Source: an uncultured Lachnospiraceae bacterium (GTDB taxonomy: Bacteria > Bacillota > Clostridia > Lachnospirales > Lachnospiraceae). Taken from it: 36,309 nucleotides of DNA. Under the pieces are notes generated by a model, which saw only the letters and a program-made list of their open reading frames with translations, had not been told where the DNA came from and made no database searches. The stretch is taken from positions 1-36,309 of the forward strand of contig CAMGCK010000015.1 in NCBI GenBank assembly GCA_946040795.1. The letters run 5' to 3'. Below are positions 17,410 to 25,255 of this stretch, one piece after another (position 1 is the first letter of the stretch; each line of letters opens with the position of its first letter). Made by a program: the position numbers and the translations under genes.

Positions 17410-17656
17410 GACCGTCCTCCTTTCTCATGTCGTGGATCTTCTTTAAGGTAATGAAAAGAAGAATACTTGAGATACCGGCGCCCACGGCAGCTTCCGTGAT
17501 GGCAAGGTCCGGTGCTTCCAGAAAACCCCAGATGATGGACATGACAACGCTGTATGCCATGAAAATAATCAGGGAAACCATCAGATTTCTGGATACGCAG
17601 GTGGCAATGCCGCAGATGATCAAAAGACCAAGCAGTACAAGTTCAATGATGTTCAT
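17372..17656 (-). CDS. MbhD-like subunit (detached MrpA C-terminal domain)
   Basis: A 94-residue, three-helix protein with the MbhD/DUF4040-type signature EAPDLAITEAAVGAGISSILLF. In Bacillus Mrp this segment lies inside the long MrpA; here, as in Thermococcales Mbh, it is a separate gene. Its C-terminus is charged (KKIHDMRKEDGHEAESEEKE) and that DNA also encodes the first residues of the fused MbhE-MrpB gene in another frame. Its start overlaps the mrpG stop by four bases. Confidence 0.88.
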   Translation of the reverse strand: MNIIELVLLGLLIICGIATCVSRNLMVSLIIFMAYSVVMSIIWGFLEAPDLAITEAAVGAGISSILLFITLKKIHDMRKEDGHEAESEEKEQLL

Positions 17657-18003
17657 TTGTCTTTTGTCTCTCCTTTGCTCTGATTTTCAAAATGCATGTG
17701 ACCGGACAGGGTCTCTTCATCCATGCGGACCTCCAGCCGTCCGACCATATGGGAGGCGATGGGGCTTCCCACCCACTGGAAGACCAGCACCAGGATCAGC
17801 TTGGGCATATAGGCCAGATCATGAGACGCGATCAGAAGTCCCAGAAGGATCAGGAACAAGCCCAGGGCATCGATGACTGCCGCGCAGTGCATGCGGTTCA
17901 TGATAAAGTCAAATTTATAAACGCCGAGGATGGCGATGGCAATCGTTACCATGCCGAGACTCAGGCAGACGGCGGAAAGAACAAAAAGGATCATCTCAGT
18001 CAT
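17653..18003 (-). CDS. mrpG: MrpG/MbhC-like subunit
   Basis: A 116-residue, three-helix protein of the MnhG family. Family marks are IAILGVYKFDFIMNRMHCAAVIDALGLFLILLG, including the short charged NRMH loop, and a final PIASHM segment. The hydrophilic tail (about residues 90-116) is acidic. It overlaps mrpF by eight bases and the MbhD-like gene by four, so translation of these small subunits is coupled. Confidence 0.9.
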   Translation of the reverse strand: MTEMILFVLSAVCLSLGMVTIAIAILGVYKFDFIMNRMHCAAVIDALGLFLILLGLLIASHDLAYMPKLILVLVFQWVGSPIASHMVGRLEVRMDEETLSGHMHFENQSKGETKDK

Positions 18004-18289
18004 GATTTTCCTCCTTCTCGTTTTTTACGCTGATGTGGATCTTGGTGAGAACGACAACGGCCAGGAAACTGATCAGGCAGTATACCAGACAGACATCCAG
18101 AAGCCAGGCCTCTTTTAAGAGTACGGCCAGGACGGCAATGGAAGCCGTGCTGAGAGAACCGATCATGTTGATGCCGAGGATGCGGTCGGCACGGGTGGGT
18201 CCCACGATGGCACGGATCAGTCCAAAAAGAATGCCCACAGCAAGGCAGGCCAGAACAATGATGAAAAGGATTGAATACATATGCTCCAT
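17996..18289 (-). CDS. mrpF: MrpF/MbhB-like subunit
   Basis: A 97-residue, three-helix membrane protein of the MnhF family, recognised by RAIVGPTRADRILGINMIG (residues 25-43), with conserved charged residues between the first two helices, and by LDVCLVYCLISFLAVVVLTK. The ATG at 18289 follows the mrpE stop by one base, with GGAGG inside the end of mrpE. Confidence 0.92.
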   Translation of the reverse strand: MEHMYSILFIIVLACLAVGILFGLIRAIVGPTRADRILGINMIGSLSTASIAVLAVLLKEAWLLDVCLVYCLISFLAVVVLTKIHISVKNEKEENHD

Positions 18290-18290
18290 G

Positions 18291-18749
18291 TCATGCCTCC
18301 AGTCTGCGGATCCACTTCAGGAATACGCTGTTTTCCGAAACATCGAGGTTTTCGGGGTTCAGACAGTGGACGGTGAAAACATCGTCCCGGATGTCGATGG
18401 TAATGGTACCCGGCGTCAGCGTGATGGAATTGGCCAGGACAAAACGGCCGAAGTCCGTTTTCAGACCCGAACGGAAGGTCACCAGCACCGGGTGGATATT
18501 TTTACGCGCGCCGAATATGGTCTTCATGGTGCTTAAGGACGCTTTCAGGATCTCCAGGATCAGTACAAAAACATAGGCGGCAAACAGCGGGGCTTTCTTC
18601 AGGAAACACAGGTCTTTTTTGATGTCATACCCAAACAGGACCTTTACGAGAAGGCCGATGCCCGCGGTCAGAACAAGACCGATGAGCAGGATCTCTGCCG
18701 TGACGCGTCCGTTCAAAATGATCCAGAAGAGATAAAGAAGAATATACAA
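18291..18749 (-). CDS. mrpE: MrpE/MbhA-like subunit, first gene of the antiporter operon
   Basis: A 152-residue MnhE-family protein: two N-terminal hydrophobic helices and a soluble domain with NSITLTPGTITIDI, the family signature. The gene starts with TTG (18747-18749), supported by GGAGGA seven bases upstream (18757-18762) and by the absence of a better start. It heads the order E-F-G-MbhD-MbhE/B-C-D, the same as mbhA-mbhH of Thermococcales. A promoter at 18809-18837 precedes it, with a short hairpin (18777-18792) in the leader. Confidence 0.92.
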   Translation of the reverse strand: MYILLYLFWIILNGRVTAEILLIGLVLTAGIGLLVKVLFGYDIKKDLCFLKKAPLFAAYVFVLILEILKASLSTMKTIFGARKNIHPVLVTFRSGLKTDFGRFVLANSITLTPGTITIDIRDDVFTVHCLNPENLDVSENSVFLKWIRRLEA

Positions 18750-18808
18750 GATTTTATCCTCCGATAACTGACAATACCCTCTTTTTCGAGGGCAAATTTC
18801 ATTATTAT

Positions 18809-18837
18809 ATTATAGATTTCGGGCATTGCCTTTACAA
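18809..18837 (-). promoter_or_regulatory. Promoter of the ten-gene antiporter operon
   Basis: On the minus strand, TTGTAA (18832-18837) and TATAAT (18809-18814) are 17 bp apart. A second TATAAT overlaps it at 18804-18809. It is 60 bp upstream of the mrpE TTG start and divergent from the exporter promoter at 18984-19012. Confidence 0.75.
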
Positions 18838-18983
18838 GGGTAAGAACATCTAAAAAAAATGACGTGAATCGCTCTGCATTATACTATTTTTCACCTTGGA
18901 AAAACGGCTTGGGATCCCGGAGAAGATATTATTAATATTTTCTTAATTCTGCAACCGATACCTCTTATCTTCGGTCACTTTTG

Positions 18984-19012
18984 TTGACACCCTCTTTCTT
19001 ATGGGGTACAAT
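18984..19012 (+). promoter_or_regulatory. Strong promoter of the adaptor/ABC exporter operon
   Basis: A perfect TTGACA (18984-18989), a 17-bp spacer and TACAAT (19007-19012), 30 bp before the first adaptor gene. The 146 bp between this box and the antiporter promoter is AT-rich. I see no clear operator palindrome in it. Confidence 0.85.
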
Positions 19013-19042
19013 TCACACAGTCAAAAAACCTGAACGGAGGTA

Positions 19043-20386
19043 ATGAAGTTGAAGAAGTTAGGTTTGGGCCTTGCGCTCCTTCTGTCGGCATCGCTTCTTT
19101 TTACGGGATGTAAAAAGGAAGCCGGAGAAACGGCAACGGTTCAGTCCGTTTCCATGATCACAGGTGTGGGGAGTGTTGGACTGGCAGAGCATTTTGCGGG
19201 TGTAGTCAGCGCAAGAAGTGAAACAAAAGTAAAAGCGGATCAGCAGAAGAAGATCCTGGACATTCTGGTATCGGAAGGCGATGAGGTACAGGAGGGCGAT
19301 GTCCTCTTTACCTATGACATGGAAGCTTACGAACTGGATCTTGAAAAGGCACAGCTGGAGCTGGACCAGATGAAGGGTGCCCTGACGGCGGCTGAAAAGG
19401 AAAAAGAGCAGCTGGAAAAGGAAAAAGAGAAAGCCAACGCGGACGCGCAGCTTTCCTATACCCTTGAAATTGAAAGTCTGGCGACCGATATCCGTGAGAA
19501 AGAATACAACATCGCGCTGAAGGAGCGTGAGGTGGGGCGTCTGACGGAATCCCTGGAAGTCACGGAAGTGACCGCACCCATTGCCGGACGCGTGAAAAAG
19601 GTCAATACCGGCACGCAGAACGGCGGCATGGGTCAAGGTTATGAAGACTATGGCGACGGTTCTTCCCAGGATGAGCTGATTACCATTGTGGAAGCCGGTG
19701 CTTATCGTGTCAAGGGTTATGTCAATGAAAACAACGCAGGCGCGATAACTGAGGGCATGCCGGTCATCATCCGTTCACGTATGGATCCGGAAATTACCTG
19801 GAGCGGCGTGATCACCATGATCGACTGGGAAAATCCGGCAAGCGGCAATCAGAATGAGTATTACTACGGGGACAGTGATGAAATGACCACTTCCAGCAAG
19901 TTCCCGTTCTATGTGGAGCTGGATAATTCCGAAGGCCTTCTTCTGGGACAGCATGTTTATATTGAAAACGACCTGGGCCAGGATGAAGAGAAGACCGGTC
20001 TCTATCTTCCCGAATATTTCCTGACGGATATTGAGGAAGGCAAGGCTTCCGTCTGGGCACAGAATAAAAACGGCAAGCTGGAGAAGCGCGCGCTTACGAT
20101 CGGGTCTTATGACGAGATGATGGGTACCTATGAGATCCTTTCCGGACTGGATGCTTCCGACTTCATTGCTTACCCGGATGAAACGCTGAAGGAAGGCATG
20201 ACGTGTGTGGAATTTGATCCGAACACCTTCGAGCCGGAGGACGGCGGCGACATTGAAGAGGGCGGTTACATCGAAGAGGGCGTTTACGAAGAAGGCCCCA
20301 TGGACGGTGAAATGTTTGAAGAGGACATGATGCCGGAAGAAGATCAACTCGACGGCGATGTGATTGAAGAAACGGTTTTGGATTGA
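19043..20386 (+). CDS. HlyD/MacA-type membrane fusion (adaptor) lipoprotein with acidic tail
   Basis: A 447-residue adaptor of an ABC exporter. A lipoprotein signal ends at LLFTGC (lipid-carrying C23). Residues 55-92 are the first half of a lipoyl/barrel domain, 95-172 a coiled-coil hairpin very rich in Glu/Lys, and 173-190 (TEVTAPIAGRVKKVNTG) the second lipoyl half; beta-barrel domains follow. The last 52 residues (396-447) contain 23 Asp/Glu and no Lys/Arg. ATG 19043 is only two bases after GGAGG; the in-frame TTG at 19049, eight bases away, may be the true start and leaves the signal peptide intact. First gene of a four-gene operon. A role in exporting a peptide, lipid or drug is inferred. 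Confidence 0.87.
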   Translation: MKLKKLGLGLALLLSASLLFTGCKKEAGETATVQSVSMITGVGSVGLAEHFAGVVSARSETKVKADQQKKILDILVSEGDEVQEGDVLFTYDMEAYELDLEKAQLELDQMKGALTAAEKEKEQLEKEKEKANADAQLSYTLEIESLATDIREKEYNIALKEREVGRLTESLEVTEVTAPIAGRVKKVNTGTQNGGMGQGYEDYGDGSSQDELITIVEAGAYRVKGYVNENNAGAITEGMPVIIRSRMDPEITWSGVITMIDWENPASGNQNEYYYGDSDEMTTSSKFPFYVELDNSEGLLLGQHVYIENDLGQDEEKTGLYLPEYFLTDIEEGKASVWAQNKNGKLEKRALTIGSYDEMMGTYEILSGLDASDFIAYPDETLKEGMTCVEFDPNTFEPEDGGDIEEGGYIEEGVYEEGPMDGEMFEEDMMPEEDQLDGDVIEETVLD

Positions 20387-20400
20387 CACGGAGGAACGAC

Positions 20401-21087
20401 ATGAGCATGATCCTGGAAATGCATGACATCTGCAAGGATTATCCCATGGGTAAATCCGTGCTGCATGTCCTAAATAACATCGATCTTTCCGTGGAACAGG
20501 GAGAATACCTGGCCATCATGGGCCCCTCCGGTTCCGGAAAGACCACACTGATGAATGTGATCGGATGCCTGGACACGCCGACCTCCGGCAGTTATCTGCT
20601 GGACGGTGTGGATGTGGCCGGCTGCTCCGACAACAAACTGGCGGATATCCGCAATAAAAAGATCGGATTTGTCTTCCAGTCCTTTAATTTACTGCCCAAA
20701 ATGACCGCACTGGACAATGTGGCGCTGCCGCTTCTGTATCAGGGCGTGAAGAGAAAGGAACGCCGTGAACGTGCCGCGGAGGCACTGGAGATGGTGGGCC
20801 TGGGCGACCGTATGAATTTCAAGCAGAATCAGATGTCCGGCGGTCAGTGCCAGCGTGTGGCCATTGCCCGCGCCATGGCCATAAATCCCGGCATTCTGCT
20901 GGCCGATGAGCCCACCGGTGCACTGGATTCCGTATCCGGCGCAGCAGTTATGGACCTGTTCCATCAGATCCACGAGCGAGGCACCACGATCATCATGATC
21001 ACGCATGACCGCAGCATTGCAGAGCACGCGGACCGAATCGTCCACATCCGTGACGGTATTTTAACGGGAGGTGAATTCGATGCCTAA
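20401..21087 (+). CDS. MacB/LolD-type ABC transporter ATP-binding protein
   Basis: A 228-residue ATPase that drives the exporter encoded around it. Walker A GPSGSGKTT (41-49), Q-loop Q93 in FVFQSFNLLP, ABC signature MSGGQ (145-149), Walker B ILLADEPTGALD (165-176) and the H-loop histidine in ITHDRS (H202) are all present, so it should be active. The sequence around FNLLPKMTALDNVALP is typical of the MacB/LolD/FtsE-like branch that pairs with FtsX-fold permeases. ATG 20401 has GGAGG six bases upstream; an earlier in-frame start at 20383 overlaps the previous gene. It overlaps the next gene by eight bases. Confidence 0.95.
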   Translation: MSMILEMHDICKDYPMGKSVLHVLNNIDLSVEQGEYLAIMGPSGSGKTTLMNVIGCLDTPTSGSYLLDGVDVAGCSDNKLADIRNKKIGFVFQSFNLLPKMTALDNVALPLLYQGVKRKERRERAAEALEMVGLGDRMNFKQNQMSGGQCQRVAIARAMAINPGILLADEPTGALDSVSGAAVMDLFHQIHERGTTIIMITHDRSIAEHADRIVHIRDGILTGGEFDA

Positions 21088-22801
21088 GATCATTAAAAGA
21101 CTGCTGATCGTCGTGCTGGTGCTGGCCCTTGTGGCAGGCGGTACCTACGGCGGTCTGGTTGCTTACAAAAAAGCCAATGCCAAGCCGGTCAATGTTTATT
21201 CCCTGGAAAACATTTCCATGACGGAATACTGGGGCGATACATCCCAGACCAGCGGGATGGTCACGACGGACAAGCTGCAGAAGGTCTATGTCACTCCCTC
21301 CCAGAACGTGACGGAGGTTTGCGTAACGGAAGGACAGACAGTCTCTGTGGGAGATCCGCTGCTCGTCTATGACAGCACGCTTTCCGACATTGACCTTCAG
21401 AAAGCGGAGATCTCGCTGAAGAAACTGAACGCGGATCTGGAAAAAGCCAAAAAAGAGTTTCAGGTGATGCAGACGCTCCGGCCGCATGTGTCGGTACTGA
21501 TCACCCCGCCTGAGAAGGACATTACTTATACTTCGGAAGAAACTCCTCTCATCGTGTCCGGTTCCGGTACGATGGATGATCCGTTGTATGTACTGTTCGG
21601 TGAGGATGATGCCATTGACGGCGCGCTGATCTCCGATATGATGGTCTACGTGGCATCCTCAGTGCCTGCTGAAAAGGCAGAAGAACCGGAAGATACGAGC
21701 GCGCCGGAGGAATCCGGAGAGTCCGGTGAGACTGCAGATCCGGAAGGTCCGTCCGGTGCTGGGAAATCGGAAAATCCGTCCGATCCCGGGGAAACAGAAG
21801 ATCCGTCCGATCCCGGGGAAACAGAAGATCCGACCGAGCCGGAAGACCCGACCGAGCCGGAAGCGGAAAATAACACGATCTACGCAGCTTTTGTCACCCG
21901 TGACCGGAATGCCCTGAACGGCATGGTACTTTCCACCTGGGGCCTGTCCATTGAAACGGCCGGAAACGGTTATTCCTTCCGCTATTACGATCCGATCCTT
22001 TCCGAGGAGATCCTGGATCACGATTCCCAGGACGAGCCTTATTATGAAGAATACGGTTCTGAATTCACCTCCGCGGAGATCGCGCAGATGAAGAATGACA
22101 AGGAAAAGGAGATCGCGGATCTGGAAGGTTCCATCCGGATCGCGGAAGTGGAACTGGAACGTCTGGGTAAGGAAATTTCCGACAATGTGGTGCGCGCGGA
22201 GATCGACGGCGTGGTCAAGGCTGTGCGCGATGCGGATGAAAGCCTTGTAACAGGAGAAGCTGCTATTGAAGTATCTGCCGGCGGCGGTTATTACATCCGC
22301 GTGGGTATGAGCGAATTTGAGCGGGAATATGTGACGATCGGTATGCATGTGACCATCAACTCCTGGGATACCGGTGAAATGCTGGACGGCGAGGTGGTCA
22401 GTCTGGAGGATTATCCGGCGGATGATCTTCAGAGCTGGTCGGAAGGAAACCGCACCACATCCTTTTATCCGTTCACGGTATTCGTGGATGAATCCGCCAA
22501 TCTGCGTGAAGGAACCTATGTGGACATCAGTTATGAAAAGCCCAGTATGAGCGGCGGCAGCACGCTTTATCTGGATAATATGTTCATTCGCGAGGAGAAC
22601 GGACGGACTTATGTGTTTGCGGAAGGGGCAGACGGAAAGCTGGAGAAGCGCACGGTCCAGACCGGACGCGGTCTCTGGGGCTCATACACCCAGATCCGCG
22701 GCGGTCTTACCATGGACGATCACATCGCCTTCCCCTACGGCAAGGACGTGGAAGAGGGCGCTGCCACCGTTCAGGCAAGTATTGAAGAACTCTGGAAGTA
22801 A
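21080..22801 (+). CDS. Second membrane fusion (adaptor) protein, with a domain inserted in its coiled-coil hairpin
   Basis: A 573-residue adaptor anchored by one N-terminal helix (about 6-28), not a lipoprotein. Residues 66-98 are the first lipoyl-type half and 369-381 (VVRAEIDGVVKAV) the second. The hairpin helices are about 103-132 and 330-368. Between them, where a short turn is usual, lies an insert of roughly 190 residues: a beta-rich stretch (137-195), an acidic Pro/Ser/Glu linker (198-263) encoded partly by tandem repeats, and a second folded-looking stretch (264-310). Barrel domains follow (400-573). ATG 21080 is eight bases after GGGAGG; the in-frame GTG at 21071 overlaps that site. 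It acts with the ATPase and FtsX-type permease. Confidence 0.87.
   Translation: MPKIIKRLLIVVLVLALVAGGTYGGLVAYKKANAKPVNVYSLENISMTEYWGDTSQTSGMVTTDKLQKVYVTPSQNVTEVCVTEGQTVSVGDPLLVYDSTLSDIDLQKAEISLKKLNADLEKAKKEFQVMQTLRPHVSVLITPPEKDITYTSEETPLIVSGSGTMDDPLYVLFGEDDAIDGALISDMMVYVASSVPAEKAEEPEDTSAPEESGESGETADPEGPSGAGKSENPSDPGETEDPSDPGETEDPTEPEDPTEPEAENNTIYAAFVTRDRNALNGMVLSTWGLSIETAGNGYSFRYYDPILSEEILDHDSQDEPYYEEYGSEFTSAEIAQMKNDKEKEIADLEGSIRIAEVELERLGKEISDNVVRAEIDGVVKAVRDADESLVTGEAAIEVSAGGGYYIRVGMSEFEREYVTIGMHVTINSWDTGEMLDGEVVSLEDYPADDLQSWSEGNRTTSFYPFTVFVDESANLREGTYVDISYEKPSMSGGSTLYLDNMFIREENGRTYVFAEGADGKLEKRTVQTGRGLWGSYTQIRGGLTMDDHIAFPYGKDVEEGAATVQASIEELWK
21773..21862 (+). repeat. In-frame tandem repeats in the adaptor linker (27 bp x2, then 18 bp x2)
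   Basis: Copies at 21773-21799 and 21800-21826 differ at one base and encode PSDPGETED-type units. Copies at 21827-21844 and 21845-21862 differ at one base and encode DPTEPE. All units are multiples of three, so gain or loss of a copy keeps the reading frame. Confidence 0.9.
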
Positions 22802-22815
22802 GGAGGTACGGGAAT

Positions 22816-24066
22816 ATGCTGGAAAATATTGGATTATCCTTCCAGGGAATCTGGAATCACAAGACCCGTTCACTCCTGACGATGCTGGGCATCATCATCG
22901 GTATCGCGGCGATCATCACCATCGTTTCCACCATTAAGGGAACGAATGATCAGATCAAGCAGAACCTGATCGGTTCCGGAAACAATGTGGTTACCGTAAC
23001 GATCAAGAGCACGAACGACAGTTATGTGGATCTTGAGTACGGTCCGCGGCCGGAAGGGGTTGGCGTGGTTGACGATGAGGTCATCGAAGGCCTGCTGGAA
23101 ATTGAAAACTTAGATGCTGCTTCCTCCTATGTGAGCCGCAGCTGGGCAAACGGTGTTTATTACAAAAATACCGCCTTTGAAGGCGGCATCAACGGTATCG
23201 ACCGGAATTATTTTTCTGTGCAGGGGTATCGGCTGAATTACGGCCGCATGTTTGTGGATGATGACTTTAAGCAACATAAAAAGGTGGTCATTATTGACAC
23301 CAAGGCCATGCGTTCCGTGTTTGACGGCGCGGATCCTCTGGGCGCGATCATGGAATTCATGGGGGAACCGTTCACGGTCGTGGGCGTGGTTGAAAATACC
23401 TCTAAAAGCAATGTGGTCATCAACAGTGTCAATGATTATTATACGTATACTGATTCTTCAGGCGGAACAGTGTTCATGCCCATCGATACCTGGTCTGTCT
23501 GCTATAAGTATGACGAGCCGCGGACGGTGGTGGTGAAGGCAAGCAGTACAGATGAAATGACGACTGTGGGCGATGCCGCGGCGAATTATCTTACCGGGGC
23601 TGTCATCACGGGAAGTCAGTATCAGTATAAGGCCGATAATCTGCTGGAGCAGGCATCGGAACTGCAGGCCCTGTCCCAGTCCACCAGCCAGCAGCTGATC
23701 TGGATCGCGGGAATTTCGCTTCTGGTAGGCGGCATCGGTGTCATGAATATCATGCTGGTATCCGTGTCTGAGCGTACGCGTGAAATTGGTCTGAAGAAGG
23801 CCATCGGCGCAAAGAAACGCCGCATCCTCGGACAGTTCCTGACGGAAGCGGCAGTACTGACCAGTCTGGGAGGTCTGCTGGGCGTTTTAAGCGGTATCGG
23901 ACTGGCAAAGCTTCTGTCCAATGTCATCGGTACGCCGGCGGCCATCAGTGTTCCGTCCTGCGTGATCGCAGTGGTGTTCTCCATGGTGATCGGCATCGTG
24001 TTCGGACTGATCCCGGCGGTGAAGGCGGCGCGGCTGAATCCGATCGAAGCTTTGCGGCGCGATTGA
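22816..24066 (+). CDS. MacB/FtsX-type ABC transporter permease
   Basis: A 416-residue permease with the MacB topology: one N-terminal membrane helix (about 20-40, TMLGIIIGIAAIITIV), a large extracytoplasmic domain (about 45-285), and three C-terminal helices (about 294-316, 343-365 and 380-402). The junction VMNIMLVSVSERTREIGLKKAIGA is the FtsX-family coupling motif, and the chain ends in LNPIEALRRD, also typical. A strong AAGGAGG site precedes ATG 22816. It is the last gene of the adaptor-ATPase-adaptor-permease operon. In MacB systems this fold moves substrates mechanically from outside the membrane rather than through it; the substrate here is unknown. Confidence 0.94.
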   Translation: MLENIGLSFQGIWNHKTRSLLTMLGIIIGIAAIITIVSTIKGTNDQIKQNLIGSGNNVVTVTIKSTNDSYVDLEYGPRPEGVGVVDDEVIEGLLEIENLDAASSYVSRSWANGVYYKNTAFEGGINGIDRNYFSVQGYRLNYGRMFVDDDFKQHKKVVIIDTKAMRSVFDGADPLGAIMEFMGEPFTVVGVVENTSKSNVVINSVNDYYTYTDSSGGTVFMPIDTWSVCYKYDEPRTVVVKASSTDEMTTVGDAAANYLTGAVITGSQYQYKADNLLEQASELQALSQSTSQQLIWIAGISLLVGGIGVMNIMLVSVSERTREIGLKKAIGAKKRRILGQFLTEAAVLTSLGGLLGVLSGIGLAKLLSNVIGTPAAISVPSCVIAVVFSMVIGIVFGLIPAVKAARLNPIEALRRD

Positions 24067-24156
24067 TTTTGCGGTGCGGCGAATAGCTGCAGCGCAGCAA
24101 AAAAAGCTGCGAGGAAAGTGGCAGAGGAGTGCGTCTGCAGTTACATCATTATAACA

Positions 24157-24194
24157 ACAAGAAGGCCATCCGGGTGTCCGGATGGCCTTCTTGT
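24157..24194 (+). terminator. Hairpin terminator after the exporter operon
   Basis: Two perfectly complementary 17-base arms (24157-24173 and 24178-24194) with a 4-base loop. The U tract is poor, so it may rely on stem strength. The 90 bp between the permease stop and the hairpin hold no gene that I can support. Confidence 0.75.
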
Positions 24195-24251
24195 ATTAGG
24201 GGGATTTTGCAGTATGATCGGATAAAAACTCCTGTGTGATCGACGCGGTGG

Positions 24252-24281
24252 TTGACTTCGCAAAAAGGATTGTGGTATTAT
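24252..24281 (+). promoter_or_regulatory. Promoter of metA-ilvE
   Basis: TTGACT (24252-24257), an 18-bp spacer and TATTAT (24276-24281). The leader would be only about 30 nt, leaving no room for a SAM riboswitch or T-box. Confidence 0.7.
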
Positions 24282-24319
24282 ATTATCTTAATATGAAAGG
24301 AACTAAGGGAGGTGTATGT

Positions 24320-25237
24320 ATGCCGATCAAGATTCCGAATGATCTGCCGGCACGACAGACTCTCACGGAAGAAAACATATTTGTCATGGATGAATTCCGG
24401 GCCACGAGCCAGGAGATCCGCCCGCTTCAGATCGCGATCCTGAATCTGATGCCCACCAAGGTGGATACGGAGACCCAGCTTCTCCGCCTGATCAGCAACA
24501 CGCCGCTTCAGGTGGAAACGGAACTGATCCAGACAGCGACTTATCACGCAAAAAATGTTTCAGAGGAGCATCTTCTGAAATTTTACAAGACTTTTGATGA
24601 GATCCGCGACCGTAAATTTGACGGCATGATCATTACCGGTGCACCGGTGGAGCAGATGGATTTTGAAGAAGTCGCTTACTGGGATGAACTTTGTGAGATC
24701 ATGGAGTGGACCAAGACGCATGTCCACAGCACATTCCATATCTGCTGGGGCGCGCAGGCCGGATTGTATTATCATTTCGGTATTCAGAAACGCCCGCTTG
24801 AAAAGAAACTCTTTGGAGTGTTCCCACATGAGGTGATCCGCAAGAGTTCCATTCTGTGCCGCGGTTTTGATGAAGTCTTCATGATGCCGCATTCCAGACA
24901 CACGACCGTTCTTCTGTCCGATGTGGAAAAGGTACCGGAGATCAAGGTACTCGCAGTATCCGAGGATGCCGGTGTTTCCATCATGTCCACGGAAAACGGC
25001 AAGCAGATCTTCATCACCGGTCATTCCGAGTACGATCCCCGCACGCTGGAAAAAGAATATCTGCGTGACAAGAACGCGGGACTTCCCATTGAAGTGCCCA
25101 AGAACTATTATCCCAATGACGATGATACTAAGGCGCCCATGGTGACCTGGCGGTCCACAGCCAATCTGCTCTATTCGAACTGGCTGAACTACTTCGTGTA
25201 CCAGACGACACCTTATAATCTGAATGAAATCAGATAA
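24320..25237 (+). CDS. metA: Homoserine O-acetyltransferase (MetA family, acetyl-CoA type)
   Basis: A 305-residue cytoplasmic enzyme for the first committed step of methionine synthesis. Catalytic residues fall at the canonical positions: C142 (HICWGAQ), H235 and E237 (TGHSEYDP). Residue 111 is Glu (TGAPVEQM), where succinyl-CoA-using E. coli MetA has Gly; in this family Glu111 is known to favour acetyl-CoA. The product O-acetylhomoserine is the substrate of metY at 1791-3080, so the two genes form a consistent route to homocysteine. ATG 24320 is six bases after GGGAGGT; ATG 24293 is in frame but lacks a ribosome binding site. It is followed 18 bp later by ilvE. Confidence 0.95.
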   Translation: MPIKIPNDLPARQTLTEENIFVMDEFRATSQEIRPLQIAILNLMPTKVDTETQLLRLISNTPLQVETELIQTATYHAKNVSEEHLLKFYKTFDEIRDRKFDGMIITGAPVEQMDFEEVAYWDELCEIMEWTKTHVHSTFHICWGAQAGLYYHFGIQKRPLEKKLFGVFPHEVIRKSSILCRGFDEVFMMPHSRHTTVLLSDVEKVPEIKVLAVSEDAGVSIMSTENGKQIFITGHSEYDPRTLEKEYLRDKNAGLPIEVPKNYYPNDDDTKAPMVTWRSTANLLYSNWLNYFVYQTTPYNLNEIR

Positions 25238-25255
25238 TAAGAGGAGGAGAAAAAC

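Noticed and set aside
9476-18749. Complete complex I, formate hydrogenlyase or membrane-bound hydrogenase operon
   Set aside because: No NiFe large or small subunit, NuoB/C/D/I, NuoH or ferredoxin-type gene is found on either side; only the membrane arm subunits are present.
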